Counted from the stretch's first letter, positions 45,573 through 56,507 are shown. The stretch is DNA of 64,000 nucleotides from Lactifluus volemus (GCA_022376515.1 WTXI01000019.1:496001-560000); one strand, 5' to 3'. The notes: generated by a model from the sequence alone, not told the origin. Program-made: numbers and translations.

Positions 45573-48500
45573 TCAATGTTCTGATTGCGAGATTTTCCCC
45601 TCGGGAGGTGCTGGGGTTCGCAATCGCGATGATCGCCTTCGGGAGATCATGAGATCTTCCTGCCCTGCTGTCAATGTTGGTACAGTCTTGCCCCAATAGA
45701 TTAATTCATTGCGACTGAAATCCATTACTAGTCCATGTTTTCGCATGAACGGTGTACCTATGATCATGTCGTAGCGATCTATATTAACGACGTCTAAGTA
45801 GGCGTCGTTATCCCTAATCGGACCGAGCGTAAGCGAGGCTCGCGAGCCGAAATTAATTACTGATCGGCTACCAACGGTGCCTAATTGTAGCGCAATCGGG
45901 TTCTCCAATTGCGTTACTTTTAATCTGGCTACACGAGCAAAGTCGTGTGTAATCGATACGGTCGTGCTTCCTGAGTCCAGGAGGGCATATGCTTCGAGAT
46001 CGTTAACCTTTATCAGTGTGGCCATACACCTACGGTCGCTGTTCGAGCTGCGAGGTCGTTCGCTGATCGTGTAAGTCCGGCGCTGAGCCGATCTGAACTC
46101 CCGATCTTTAGATTGGCTGTCATCGCATGCTGCAGCTATGCGTTCGTATGTGATCTCGTCGCTGTGCACGTCATCGGTATGATTATTGGGATGTTGGATC
46201 GTGAGTCTATATGATGGTACTGGATGGCTGCTAGACCCACTGCGGGCATCTATAATCCCATTGATCTGGGGTTCTTGAATCTGCCCGGCGTTTTTAGTTA
46301 CATACTCATTCGAGTTGTCAGTTCTGATCTCGCTTAGATTTTCCGCTTCCGAAGTAGTATCCGATTGCATCATAATGTCCCCGTCACTGTGGGGTAAGGC
46401 ACTTATCTGTGCAATAAGTGAGCGGATATTCCTGCCATTGATTGGTTCGCCGGCATGCCGCGTGGATGGTGCAAGACTTAATCGATGCTCTAACTCGGTG
46501 CAATACCGAGCGATCTGCCTGCAATGCGATTGTAACAGATCGATCTCTCCACATCTCAGGTCGAGGTCGAGGCGATCTAGGCTGAGTGTTTCCTCAAGAT
46601 CTTTGCACTTTGCGATAGCACGCTTGCCAGTCAGACGTAGTGATTCCACCTCAATGCTGAGACGATGATTTTTGGTTTCCAGTGCGTCATTCAGAGCGCT
46701 GAGTGCATTCATGGGTCTTCCTCGGCTCTCCGTGAGCGCCATCGTCCATCCGAGGGATATTAGGTCTCGCTCGAACTTGTCTCGGGCCGTCCAGGCGATT
46801 GAATTCTCTCCTTCGATCGCCTTTGTGATTATAGTATGCTCTTTGAATGCGATGCACACGTCGCATCCACGTATGTGGGTTACACTATACTGTGGGGTGA
46901 ACTCGAGTGTGTCATGATGCACCCATGGTGCGCGTTCGTAGCGCATACGGATATCATTACGTCGCGACTCCCAATCTGCATCTTCCAGTCGTGGTAGGGG
47001 GATGCTGTCGAGGATCCCCTCCTCATGCATTGCCCGCATGTACTCGGTCTCGGAATCGTCATCTTCCGATGGCGTTTCGTACCCATCGTATTCCTCATAG
47101 CTCGTGTGATCCCCATCGAGATGTGGGCCCTCAGTGGTGTCAGTCCGGTCATCCTGATCTGAATGCTCTTCCTGCTGATCGCCGGTGTCTGATTCTGGAT
47201 TGGCGTCATTTGCTTCTTCCGATCTTTCTGAGGGTTTATTGATATCGGGTAGATCGCCCTCAGATCTGTCATCTATTACTTGTGCAGCGAACATCTGACG
47301 CTGCGCCGGTTTCTTATATTGAGGGCACTTAGGATTTGTAGCTATGTGTCCGTACTGGCCACACTTGTAACAAGTTAGTTTCGACGTGTCGCCCCTCCCC
47401 AGTTGGGGGTTAGTTGTCTGGTCTGGCTTAGATACAGATTGCTGAGTCTGCGGTCTCATCTTGCCGCTAGATCGACCAAGTGGTTTTTTGGTCGACTGGT
47501 TGCGATCGCGAGAATCTCTACTATCTCGCGTAGATCTTTGGGGCGTTCCTGTAATGCCAGGCGCTCCCAAAGCACTCTGTCCATCGGGTTTGCGCCCCGA
47601 TCTGATTGACACAAGTGTTTTCTCAATATGCCGAGCCCTGCTCACTATCTCGTTGATAGTGCTATGCTCTGCAGTCACACCCTCATAGAGTGCAAGGTGA
47701 TAACGGATATCAGCTGGTATCCCGTTGAGCAGTCTTCTTTTGAACGAGTATTCATCTGGGTACTGTGCTAGACGTCCAGCCCACAACAGTAGTTCGCGGT
47801 GAAAGGCCGTTACACCTTCATCCTGTGAATATTTGATTTGAGCGTATTTACGCACTGCTTGCTGTGCCGTAGCAGTAGTTATAAACGCTCTAAATATGCC
47901 GGTAATGACTGATTCAAACGTCCAGTTGCGGATTATCCGCGTTGGGCGTTCAACTTCGTGGTTAAACCACCGTTCTGCCTTGCCTTTGAGGCAAGTTCCC
48001 GTGATTAATATACGGTCTGCGTCCCTGTCATCCGCTGTAAGGCGGTTGATCTTAAAGTGGCGCAGTAGGTTCTGCAACCAATTATCTAATATATCGAAGT
48101 CATCCTCGCCGGTATATGGGTCTGGTAGCTTCGCTCGGAGCCCTTTGATCTCCGGGAGATCGTGCGGGATCTCCGATAGTGATTCCCTGATGTGCCGGAT
48201 CAGATTGGCAATCATGTCAGCCTCGTGATCCCTGTTCGGGTACCCCTGTGCTATCGCTGCGGGTACCGGGGGCATATATGGAGCTGCTAGATTGGGTGGT
48301 CCGTGTGCCGGCTGCGCCCTCATTGCCATGGGGTGTAATCTGGGCTGATCTCGTTCGGCCATGTACCGATCAACTGCCGGATGCTGCGCCTGATGTGCAT
48401 GTACTGGCCTAATGTGTTGCTGACGTGCTCCAGCCATTCTTTGTGCGTAGTCTACGTCCAGCATGTGCGGGAACTGGTCTGGCACGACTGGTTGCGGGGA

Positions 48501-49631
48501 ATCCCCTCTTTCTGTCACGGGCGTGTCGGGTCGCCTGGATATCTGGGATCTCGTCTCATCTTGAGTGTCCTCTGGAATGTAATTATCTCCCTCGGCCCTC
48601 CTTATCATCCAAGGGGGCATGCCTCTCCCTCTGGCAGGTCTGTGCAATGCTCGAGCTCTCGATCTCCTGATATCGTCGAGATATCTCTCATGGATCTGAG
48701 CCCTCCGCTGCCGGTCTCGGGCTTCGTACGATTCCACCGGAGTCGGTGGTAAGTCGGTGGTCTCCCTTTCTACCTTGACCGTAGGCGTTGGGTATTCCTG
48801 TGTACCATGATGCCCTCCATATTCTGCGTGATACTCATTAGTTTCGCGATCAAAGTAGGTCGCTTGATTGTCTGGTACACTCGGCGAGGCCGGGCGCGTT
48901 TCCTCATCCGCGTGCGGGCCATAATCGCCCAGCCTCCGTTGCAATCCTCGGAACACATTTCTCGAGAAATTGGCACTATTGCTGGCGATCGAGAATCGTT
49001 GCTGGAGGATTCGCTGTTCAGCCATTTGGGCTTCTAACTCTCGGGCGGCATCTTCTGCAATTATGCCCCACCTGTTCACATCTTCCCTTAGAGCCTCGAT
49101 GTCCCTTTGCAAGCGTGCGGTATGGGACGACACGCTGTGGTCGCTCTTCTGTGCGCTACTGGACGCTTCTTGAAGCATCTCATGGTGCGCGCGTTGTTTT
49201 CCCTTGTCCTGTCGGAACTCAGGGGTCGGGTATCTTTCCCCTATTGCACCGTGACGTGCGGTAACACTCATAGGTGTTGTAGACATTGCAAAGCTCAGAG
49301 GGGCAGTTGTGAATGATTGTTCCGGTTCAACTTGAGGCTCATCCGGCATCTCGCTGAGTGTACCTCGTCCTGCAGCTTCTGGAATCTGGGGGTGGCTTTC
49401 CGCTTCGGAGAGTCTTGGTTCCGCCTGGGCGGGATCGACAATTGGGGTCAGCCGGGAGGTCTCGGTCGAGGCAGGAGCTTCTGAGTGCATCGCCGCTCCC
49501 TCCGGTTCTTTTTGCTGTTGCTCCTTTTTAGAAGGGGCAGTCTTAGGTTTCCGCTCATCCGTGTGGCGGGCGGTGGCAGCCTTGGTTGCTGCGCGGGTAT
49601 TCAATGCGGGGGGGCCTTTGTTGAAAGACAT
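45573..49631 (-). CDS. Gag-protease polyprotein of the gypsy element
   Basis: 1352 residues, start at 49631, about 50 bp inside the LTR. The N-terminal 450 residues are Gln/Pro/Arg-rich with a coiled-coil-like stretch (ARLQRDIEALREDVNRW). The retrotransposon Gag domain follows (about residues 480-680: LPDPYTGEDDFDILDNWLQN, KGKAERWFNHE, FHRELLLWAGRLAQYPDEY). A zinc knuckle CYKCGQYGHIATNPKC (CX2CX4HX6C, a longer last gap than the usual X4) lies near 47330-47375. Then come an acidic region and an aspartic protease with DSGST (near 45970-45985) and IIGTPFMRKHGLVMDF. It forms the element's capsid and processes it. The frame ends at TGA 45573-45575, directly followed by the RT frame. Confidence 0.88.
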   Translation of the reverse strand: MSFNKGPPALNTRAATKAATARHTDERKPKTAPSKKEQQQKEPEGAAMHSEAPASTETSRLTPIVDPAQAEPRLSEAESHPQIPEAAGRGTLSEMPDEPQVEPEQSFTTAPLSFAMSTTPMSVTARHGAIGERYPTPEFRQDKGKQRAHHEMLQEASSSAQKSDHSVSSHTARLQRDIEALREDVNRWGIIAEDAARELEAQMAEQRILQQRFSIASNSANFSRNVFRGLQRRLGDYGPHADEETRPASPSVPDNQATYFDRETNEYHAEYGGHHGTQEYPTPTVKVERETTDLPPTPVESYEARDRQRRAQIHERYLDDIRRSRARALHRPARGRGMPPWMIRRAEGDNYIPEDTQDETRSQISRRPDTPVTERGDSPQPVVPDQFPHMLDVDYAQRMAGARQQHIRPVHAHQAQHPAVDRYMAERDQPRLHPMAMRAQPAHGPPNLAAPYMPPVPAAIAQGYPNRDHEADMIANLIRHIRESLSEIPHDLPEIKGLRAKLPDPYTGEDDFDILDNWLQNLLRHFKINRLTADDRDADRILITGTCLKGKAERWFNHEVERPTRIIRNWTFESVITGIFRAFITTATAQQAVRKYAQIKYSQDEGVTAFHRELLLWAGRLAQYPDEYSFKRRLLNGIPADIRYHLALYEGVTAEHSTINEIVSRARHIEKTLVSIRSGRKPDGQSALGAPGITGTPQRSTRDSRDSRDRNQSTKKPLGRSSGKMRPQTQQSVSKPDQTTNPQLGRGDTSKLTCYKCGQYGHIATNPKCPQYKKPAQRQMFAAQVIDDRSEGDLPDINKPSERSEEANDANPESDTGDQQEEHSDQDDRTDTTEGPHLDGDHTSYEEYDGYETPSEDDDSETEYMRAMHEEGILDSIPLPRLEDADWESRRNDIRMRYERAPWVHHDTLEFTPQYSVTHIRGCDVCIAFKEHTIITKAIEGENSIAWTARDKFERDLISLGWTMALTESRGRPMNALSALNDALETKNHRLSIEVESLRLTGKRAIAKCKDLEETLSLDRLDLDLRCGEIDLLQSHCRQIARYCTELEHRLSLAPSTRHAGEPINGRNIRSLIAQISALPHSDGDIMMQSDTTSEAENLSEIRTDNSNEYVTKNAGQIQEPQINGIIDARSGSSSHPVPSYRLTIQHPNNHTDDVHSDEITYERIAAACDDSQSKDREFRSAQRRTYTISERPRSSNSDRRCMATLIKVNDLEAYALLDSGSTTVSITHDFARVARLKVTQLENPIALQLGTVGSRSVINFGSRASLTLGPIRDNDAYLDVVNIDRYDMIIGTPFMRKHGLVMDFSRNELIYWGKTVPTLTAGQEDLMISRRRSSRLRTPAPPEGKISQSEH

Positions 49632-49679
49632 AGTACGTAGATTTCCACAATAAATCTCGTGTTTGATGGTTCAAAAAAG

Positions 49680-50345
49680 TGTAACACTTCCGTACATAAG
49701 CAGACAACTTAGCGTAGAAAGTGTTGGGGGTATTGGTATAAGATAAGATGAGGAGAAGTGATAATGGAGATAAGATCGCTTGATTCGACTTTGAGACACC
49801 TTAAGAGCACAACACAAACAGAACCTGCCAAATCTGCGGTTGATTGTGTATACTACGTAAAGGGTAAAAGTCGCCCCCCATCAAGGAGGGCTTTGGGGTA
49901 TAAATACATAGTCTCACTACCTAGGTCTGCCAATCAATCTGTCCGATCTATTCCGATCTCCCAATCATCCTTGTGATAAAATCTTTCGATCGCGTGATTT
50001 CACGCGCTTCTACGTTTCCAGGGTTCAACAGAACTTATTTGATGCAAGGCGTTCCGACGGATTCGGAGTGTATTGCCAAGTCGTAGTGTGCAGCGCCTGA
50101 GGTGGGGTATCGCTACTTCTGCGGTTTTGTTTATCTAGGCGAGCCGGGCCGCCTGTGTCATAGATCGATATTCATTGAAGACGATTACCTCTTTATCGGC
50201 TGATCGTCTAGCTGCAACCTTTTGTTAATTAACTCATTTTATGCGCCCTTGATCTGGTGGGTGATGTTTATTTGATCCGCACTTAGTGTGGAGTAGATTA
50301 TCAAATATATTTAATGTAAGACGTCCACTTGGGGGCCGCCTTACA
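49680..50345 (-). repeat. Right LTR (5' LTR in transcription sense)
   Basis: 666 bp. Contains 'ggggtataaatac' near 49896 on the plus strand, which is antisense to the element. Three differences from the left LTR. Confidence 0.92.
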
Positions 50346-50350
50346 CACTC
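50346..50350. repeat. Target-site duplication of the gypsy element, right copy
   Basis: CACTC, matching 42955-42959. Confidence 0.85.
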
Positions 50351-50730
50351 TGACACCCTCATTTCAAGTCATGAGCTCGACGCAGAGGCCAGTGGGTAAG
50401 GATTATTAGCGGTCGTGCAAGGTCAATGAATGTAAGTTCTGTAACGAGAAAAAAAAAGGATGAGGTGACTGCACTGGAGAATATGAAACACTACCAGTCC
50501 TCAACTTTCCTTCACGAGTTCCCTCGAGGATTGTCATGATGGCGTGTCAGTGTCCGACCCGCGGTTCCGATGACAGTCAGACCAACAAGTTATGACATCT
50601 TGTCTCAGAGTGTTTTTTCCCGCAACGCTAAGCTGCTTCCCTGATGAGTCAAGGACCTCAACGTCTCCTCGAGTGGCGATGAAAAGTTTGAAATAGATCC
50701 GAGTCACATGCCTGTCCGCGATCGCACCGG
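50351..50730. other. Non-array DNA without a supported gene
   Basis: Continues the unique DNA at 42161-42954 across the gypsy element. A minus-strand stretch at 50534-50755 (RIYFKLFIATRGDVEVLDSS) looks protein-like, but I do not recognise it and it has no start or stop context to support a gene. Confidence 0.35.
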
Positions 50731-52046
50731 CCCGCTTTGTGCTCTCCGCTCGCACTGGTCTCGCAGCCCGAATCGATGCTCATGAGTTCGATTGTCTTTG
50801 ACATCCCTCAAACCATTTGGCTCTTTGGTCACCTAGAGTCAGTCATTCCGTTCAGTTGCAGTCGGTCCACTCCAACATGGAATCTCAGTGTGCGTCACCA
50901 CAATGACCACCACGCCTCGATCTCCTTTCCCCTGCATTACCCCATGGTGTACCGCTCATGACGCGTCAAATGCAACAGGTTGGATTGGCAAGTGCTTTCC
51001 GTGGCATAGATATACTGCCCATATGCTTCAGCGTGGAACTGCTCATCCAGTGGAACAAATGCCGACGTTTCTTGGCCTTGACCTTGCTTGCATTAAACGC
51101 CCGAGCCGTCACCACGCCCTCCTCAGAGCACTTCTTGGAAACCAGTACAGCTCAATACAGCCTCCGCCGAATCTCCCCATTGGCCACCACAATATACTAC
51201 TCCCCCTCACTCCATCGACTCTTCTGATGCAAGCCCAGTTGCTTATGGTCATCGTCGCAGCTTTCTTCGCATCTTAAGCCTTGCTCCGACCACACGATCA
51301 GCAACAAGTTTCTGACCCCCTCCCACAAAACTCTCTACAACCAGCCCCCATCATTTCCATCTGCCGTGCTCCCCCATGCTCTTGCAGAGTATCTTTATGC
51401 CTTGCCCGTCTGCAGGCCTTCACCCACACAGACTACCTCCCACCATCCGGCCCGTCCCCACGTCTATCGACACCACATCCGCCAACTCCATGTATGCGTG
51501 CGTTCATCTCGGAACGTATGGAAATGCCCGGCATCGCAGTCGAAAATGCACTGGATCGTGTTAGTGGTAAAAGATATGGCCCCCTACCGACCGGACAACA
51601 ACAAACCCTTCTGTACAAAATATTGCCAGGAACCCCCGCCATTGACACACCATCTCTCCAATCTTCTCCAGTCTGTCAATCACTCTATAGCCATCCCAAC
51701 GAGGCGGAAGACGGTGCCGACAGGTACTCGCAAGAACATCACACCAGAGTCGCTTGTTCCTTATGAAGCACCTATCCAGTCCCGCAAATACCGCTTACCC
51801 TCTTCCACTTCGCGCAAGGAATTGCCCGCTACGTTTTCCCGGAAGCGTGCTCAAACACAGGTACCTGGTGAGGGCGAAGACGGTCGTACCCTTTCCGAGG
51901 AGCATGCTATCAAGATTAAGCATCTTCAAAACAACCTCGCCACACGGAGGAGTCGCAAGCGGGAGTTAGAATATCAATGCGAGCTGGAGGATGTCATAGA
52001 AGCTGAGCGCAAGGGGAAGGAGATGTTGCGAGCACGCGCGCCATGA
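50731..52046 (+). pseudogene. bZIP (Gcn4/CpcA-like) transcription factor copy 1, broken
   Basis: The C-terminal part, to 52046, has the basidiomycete Gcn4-type signature: PTRRKTVPTGTRKNITPESL, APIQSRKYRLPSSTSRKELP, a KRA-rich linker and the basic region NNLATRRSRKRELEYQ (N-X7-R) with the start of a zipper. Upstream, a second frame (AVENALDRVSGKRYGPLPTG.., TPAIDTPSLQSSP) ends about where the other takes over near 51690, with no room for an intron, so the frames were broken before duplication. The zipper stops at ARAP, whereas copy 2 continues. The family's normal role is activating amino-acid biosynthesis genes via TGAGTCA sites. This copy is unlikely to work. The left limit is approximate. 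Confidence 0.68.
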
Positions 52047-52788
52047 AGTGCATGAATGAGGCGACCATCGGTGTGACCCTGATGGGTCACACAGATGTGT
52101 AAAACATACTCGTTAAGGCCACCGCATATGTTTTTTTTTTGCGCGGAACGAACAGGAAAGGCAGGCTACTGTATCGTCATAAAAAAGGACAGAAGGAGCG
52201 TGAGAAGTTTATCCGGAGGCCAAGAAAGGAAAACGATGATGTAAGTTGATTACCAACACTCTTCAGCGGGCGTGATTGAGGTGAACGCATCAAAAACTAC
52301 TGGCTTTTATACTATCCAACGAAACGATATAATATGAAACATCTATACTTTTTTAACTTGTATCGTAACATATCTATTATCTAGTGTGAGAGATGCATGA
52401 GAGTCTCTGATCATACTCATGCGTGGGCCGCGGCTCAACAGGGCCTGCATTTCTGTGTTTATCTGTGGCACCGTGACGTGCTGGCAGCCTGAGCAGCACA
52501 TCGCTGTGAAGGCATCCAGGTCAGTCAATGTCAGTCAACAGTCAATTTCTTCCCAGCTACAGACTACGAACTGTTCCCAACAATCAATAGGATGTACGCC
52601 GCACCCAGACGCTGAATATTCCAAATAACCGCAACCCTGAGGTAGTCAATTCGCCGAAGAAACTAAGTTAGTATGGGAGTATGTGTACACAGTACAAAAT
52701 CAGTTGACCAGTCAGCCCTATCCACCGAAAACGAAAGATGTGATCCAATCAAATCCTACAACGATTCATCATAAGACGAGTGATGATA
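52047..52788. other. Spacer: bZIP trailer and U14 3' flank
   Basis: About 52095-52265 is also found after bZIP copy 2 (55775-55925). The 3'-flank module of U14 begins near 52285 ('actactggcttttatactatcc') and runs to the stop of U14. Confidence 0.65.
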
Positions 52789-54195
52789 TCAGACAGTTGG
52801 CAAGCCGTAGTATCCCTGTGGTCGTGAAGGTTGCGTGTTGGCCAGGGTGCTTCCAGTGTACATATTGGGTACTTCGGTATAGACCCCTGTGGCGGGGGCG
52901 GGAGCTGTACCTTGGTACCCAGGGAACGTAGCTGGGTCACTCGGGTCCTATGCATATAGAGAAAACAGGGAAAAGATGAGCACATAGGCTCTGCGACAAA
53001 AATATAGAATCGCGCACGTAAAGCCTGATCTGTGTGGTAGGCGCCGTAGGCAAGGATGGCGGCACAGATGCTCCATCATCAGGTGGTGGAGACTGGACTT
53101 GCCCCATGACCGGCTGTGGAATACCACTGTACACAGCGGCAGTGTGCTGCCCCAGCTGGGATCTTCTTCGCCTCAAGAAGAAAAATATGATAAGAGCGGC
53201 CGCAGAGACTGCTACAAGACCACCGGCGACACCCCCTGCGATGGCACCGACTTTAGAGGAGCCTCCGGTACTGGATGAAGAGGATGAGGTGGAAGTGACC
53301 ATCGGTTGGGAAGACGAAGTTGAAGAGGAAGTAGAGGCCGTGACTGTTGAAGATGGGACGACAGAGGATGTCGACATCCAAGCCCCGCGATCGATGATCG
53401 CACCAGGAGGTACTTCAGGAAGATCTGAAAAGGGGAGCGTACTACTTGAATATGGCTGAGTGACGGAGAAAGGAGTGTTCCTACCACCGACAGTATACGA
53501 TTGACTGGAATCCCAGGTGCCCTGAACCTGGGATATACGGTCAGTATATAGCAATGACGAGAGATAAATGACGAACTGTGACATCAATAAGCGCCCAATG
53601 GGGTACGCGTATTCCAGCAGGAACAGGATAAGGGAAACTGAGAGAATATTCTCTGTCAGGACCAGGAAACCTCTCACGACAACTACCGACTCACGATGAG
53701 GGAGACACCGGTCGACTTGTGCAGTTTGTCGAATAATATGTCCAACTAAAAAAAGATAAGCCCAGAAGGCAAACGGTGGGTTTGAGACATACGTAAGCCA
53801 AGGATCTCCCTGGCACGCGTCGCATGCACTAAGAAGGGAATATAGGACTGTGGTGCACCCGCACGGGGAGTCGGGACTGGGAGGACCAGGGTACGTGGAT
53901 CCCTGTGAAAGGGGCTGGAGTGTATACGCTGTGCGAGGTGAAGATGGGATGTGGTGCACGAGAAAGATGACTGACAGCCCCCGAAACAAGTTGACCGTAA
54001 AAATGCTGCGACTTCACACGGACTTTGACCAATCGAGTTGAATGTCTAGGACAAACGATCAGTAAATGATAGGGAAACAAAATGGTTTAGCCGAACCCAT
54101 CCCAATGACGACACGGTGCAACTGGGATAGGAGACCTGAGCAAGTACATGGGCAGAAAAGAGCGATAAGATCGTAAATACAACCGATGTTGACAT
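52789..54195 (-). CDS. U14: subfamily B single-pass surface protein
   Basis: Starts at 54195 (MSTSVVFTILSLFSAHVLAQ), TATA box 54273-54284. The ectodomain has FNSIGQSPCEV, a Pro/Ser-rich variable segment (YPGPPSPDSPCGC), TTVLYSLLSACDAC and WAYYSTNCTSRPVS-like sequence. Stalk TSTSSSSSSTGGSS, helix GAIAGGVAGGLVAVSAAALII (about 53175-53247), RRRRSQLGQH, tail ending YYGLPTV. All introns from 53989 to 52937 happen to stay open in one frame, giving a 350-codon ORF, but the splice signals and homology show these are introns. No lesion seen. Upstream DNA is cut by a transposon end fragment as in U13. Confidence 0.82.
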
Positions 54196-54576
54196 TTGTA
54201 AGCGACTGAACATGCGGGTGATGCTAGCAGGATGTTGGCAGGGGGCCACGGAGGAGACTCGTTCATCGACAGCCTTATATAAATGCAGCAAAAGAATTTA
54301 AATTCAGTTTCAGGAACGCTTTGCTTTGCCAATGGAACGCCTGGATAACTTTAGCGGTGTCAATTTTCCCATAAGATCGTATGAGTCGGTGTGACGGCGT
54401 AAACACAGCCTGGGAATGTACTAGTAGTGGCGCTGACAGGAGATAGAGGACCGACTGTCCTTGCTCGACCTGTTTTACGATGGCCATGTCGCTGATAGAG
54501 ATCTCTACTGAACCGAACTTACCCGTCACGCTTGCCAGCGGCAAATCCAGCGGCAACTCGACTGGCAACTCCAGAC
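54196..54576. promoter_or_regulatory. U14 upstream region, truncated
   Basis: TATA box 54273-54284 and subfamily B module about 54420-54510, then replacement by transposon-derived DNA at about 54577, as upstream of U13. Confidence 0.5.
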
Positions 54577-54702
54577 CCAACGAGAAATAACCTGATGTAA
54601 ATTGATTTAAGGGAATTGATTAACAGTTGATATGGATTACATCGATTCAAGTGGGATTGACATCGGCTAATAGAATTTGAATATCATTCAATCTCATTCA
54701 AT
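54577..54702. mobile_element. Terminal fragment related to the Tnp2-type transposon
   Basis: 'ccaacgagaaataacctgatg' resembles the terminal repeat at 2909-2932, with AT-rich subterminal sequence behind it. It closely matches 41266-41400 and ends where bZIP copy 2 begins. Confidence 0.55.
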
Positions 54703-55675
54703 CACCTGACCTTGCTTGCATTAAATATTAAACGCCCAAATGCCCTCCTCAGAGCACTTCTTGGAAACCAGTGCAGCTCAATACAGCCTCCACCGAATCT
54801 TCCCATCGGCCACCACAACATGCTACTCCACCTCACTCCATCAACTCTTCTTCTGATGCAAGCCCAGTCGCTTATGGTCATCGTCGCAGCCTTCTTCGCA
54901 TCTTAAGCCTTGTTCAGACCACACGATCAACGTCAAGTCTCTGACCCCTCCCACGAAACTCTCTAAAACTAGCCCCCATCATTTCCTTCTGCCGTGCTCT
55001 TGCAGAGCATCCTTACCCACACAGACTACCTCCCACCATCCGGCCCGTCTCCACGTGTATCGCCACCACATCCGCCAACTCCATATATGCGTGCGTTTAT
55101 CTCGGAAGGTATGGAAATGCCCGGCATCGCAATCGAAAATGCGCTGGATCGTGTTAGTGGTAAAAGATATGGCCCTCTACCTACCGGACCACAACAAACC
55201 CTTCTATACAAAATATCGCGAGGAACCCCCGCCATTGACACACCATCTCTCCAATCTTCTCCAGTCTGTCGACCACTCTATGGCCACCCCAACGAGGCGG
55301 AAGACGGTGCCGTCAGGTACTCGCAGGAACATCACACCAGAGTCGCTTGTTCTTTATGAAGCACCTATCCAGTCCCGCAAATACCGCTTACCCTCTTCCA
55401 CTTCACGCAAGGAGTTTCCCGCTACGTTTTCCCGGAAGCGTGCTCGAATACGGGTACCTGGTGAGGGCGAAGACGGTCGTACCCTTTCCGAGGAGTATGC
55501 TATCAAGATTAAGCATCTTCAAAACAACCTCGCCACACGGAGGAGTCGTAAGCGGGAGTTAGAATATCAACGCGAGGTGGAGGATGTCGTAGAAGCTGAG
55601 AGCAAGGAGAAGGAGATGTTGCGAGCACGCGCACTCGTTTTAGAGGCACTTCTGCGCGACAAGTGCCTAGAATGA
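54703..55675 (+). pseudogene. bZIP (Gcn4/CpcA-like) transcription factor copy 2, broken
   Basis: Duplicate of copy 1, starting inside it ('ttgcttgcattaaa', equivalent to about 51085). It has the same split between the frame with TPAIDTPSLQSSPV and the frame with PTRRKTVPSGTRRNITPESL, so both copies share an ancestral frame break. The 3' part is better preserved: NNLATRRSRKRELEYQREVE and a zipper continuing ALVLEALLRDKCLE to a stop at 55675. The 5' part of the gene is missing, replaced by the transposon fragment. Confidence 0.68.
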
Positions 55676-56507
55676 ATGGGTCACGCCGATGGTGTGAAGC
55701 AAAGAACATATAGAGACTTAAGTTCACAATGACTCATGGAGGAAAAACATTCCAGAGTGACAGTAACACATCACAAAACATACTCGTTAAGGCCACTGCA
55801 TCTGTTTTTTTTGTGTGGAACGAACAGGAAAGGCAGGCTATCGTCATGAAAAAAAGACAGAAGGAGCATTTGGAGGCCAAGAAAGGAATAACGATGATGT
55901 TACCAACACCTCATCAGCGGGCGTGATTACAGCCGCATGAGGTGAATGCTACTGGCTTTCATACTGTCCAACGAAACGAAAATAATATGAAAACACCTAT
56001 ACTTTTTCAACTTGTATCGTAACAAATCTATGATCTGGTGTGAGAGATGCATGAGACATTGTCTCTGATCATACTGACGCGCGGGCCGCGTCTCAACAGG
56101 GCCTACATGTTCTGTGGCACCGTGACGTGCTGGCAGCCTGAGCAGCACATCGCTGTGAGGGTATCCAGGCCAGTCAGCGTCAGTAAACGGTCGAATTTCT
56201 TCCCAGCTACAAATTACGAACTGTTCTCAACAATCAATAGGATGTACGCGCACCCAGACGCTGAATATTCCAAATAACCACGACCCTCAGTAGTAGTCAA
56301 TTCGCCGAAGAAACTAAGTTAGTATGGGAATATGTGTACACAGTACAAAATCAGTTGACCAGTCAGCCCTATCCACCGAAAACGAAAGATGTGACCCAAT
56401 CAAATCTTACAACGATTCGTCACAAGACGAGTGACGATATCAAACAGTTGGCAAGCCGTAGTATCCCTGTGGCCGTGAAGGTTGCGTGCTGGCCAGGGTG
56501 CTTCAGT
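55676..56507. other. Spacer: bZIP trailer and U15 3' flank
   Basis: 55775-55925 repeats the trailer after copy 1. The 3'-flank module of U15 is at about 55945-56440. The old C-terminal codons of U15, with the family stop at 56440, lie between 56440 and 56507 but are no longer translated. Confidence 0.6.

Larger units (their letters stand above)
42960..50345 (-). mobile_element. Ty3/gypsy-type LTR retrotransposon, internally deleted (7386 bp)
   Basis: Two 666-bp LTRs (42960-43625 and 49680-50345) with TG..CA ends differ at only three positions. The 5-bp direct repeat CACTC flanks the element (42955-42959, 50346-50350). It is transcribed on the minus strand: Gag-protease at 49631-45573, RT continuing in the same frame to 44616 after one TGA, and a further ORF at 44641-43814. 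A purine-rich tract lies just inside the left LTR. RNase H and integrase are absent, so it cannot move alone. LTR similarity points to a recent insertion. Confidence 0.9.

Noticed and set aside
53034..53459. Acidic plus-strand ORFs opposite exon 7 of nearly every array gene (for example 53034-53459)
   Set aside because: They mirror the Ser/Gly-rich stalk and helix codons of the real gene and have no start context or domain; they exist because the sense strand lacks certain codons.
52937..53989. A 350-codon ORF running through the introns of U14
   Set aside because: The intron segments have clear GT..AG borders and are spliced out in the conserved model; the frame is open by chance and is not open in most other copies.
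56047..56277. Small plus-strand ORFs in the 3'-flank modules (MHETLSLI.. type)
   Set aside because: Similar peptides appear in several spacers, but the frame breaks or shifts from copy to copy, so selection on a protein is unlikely.
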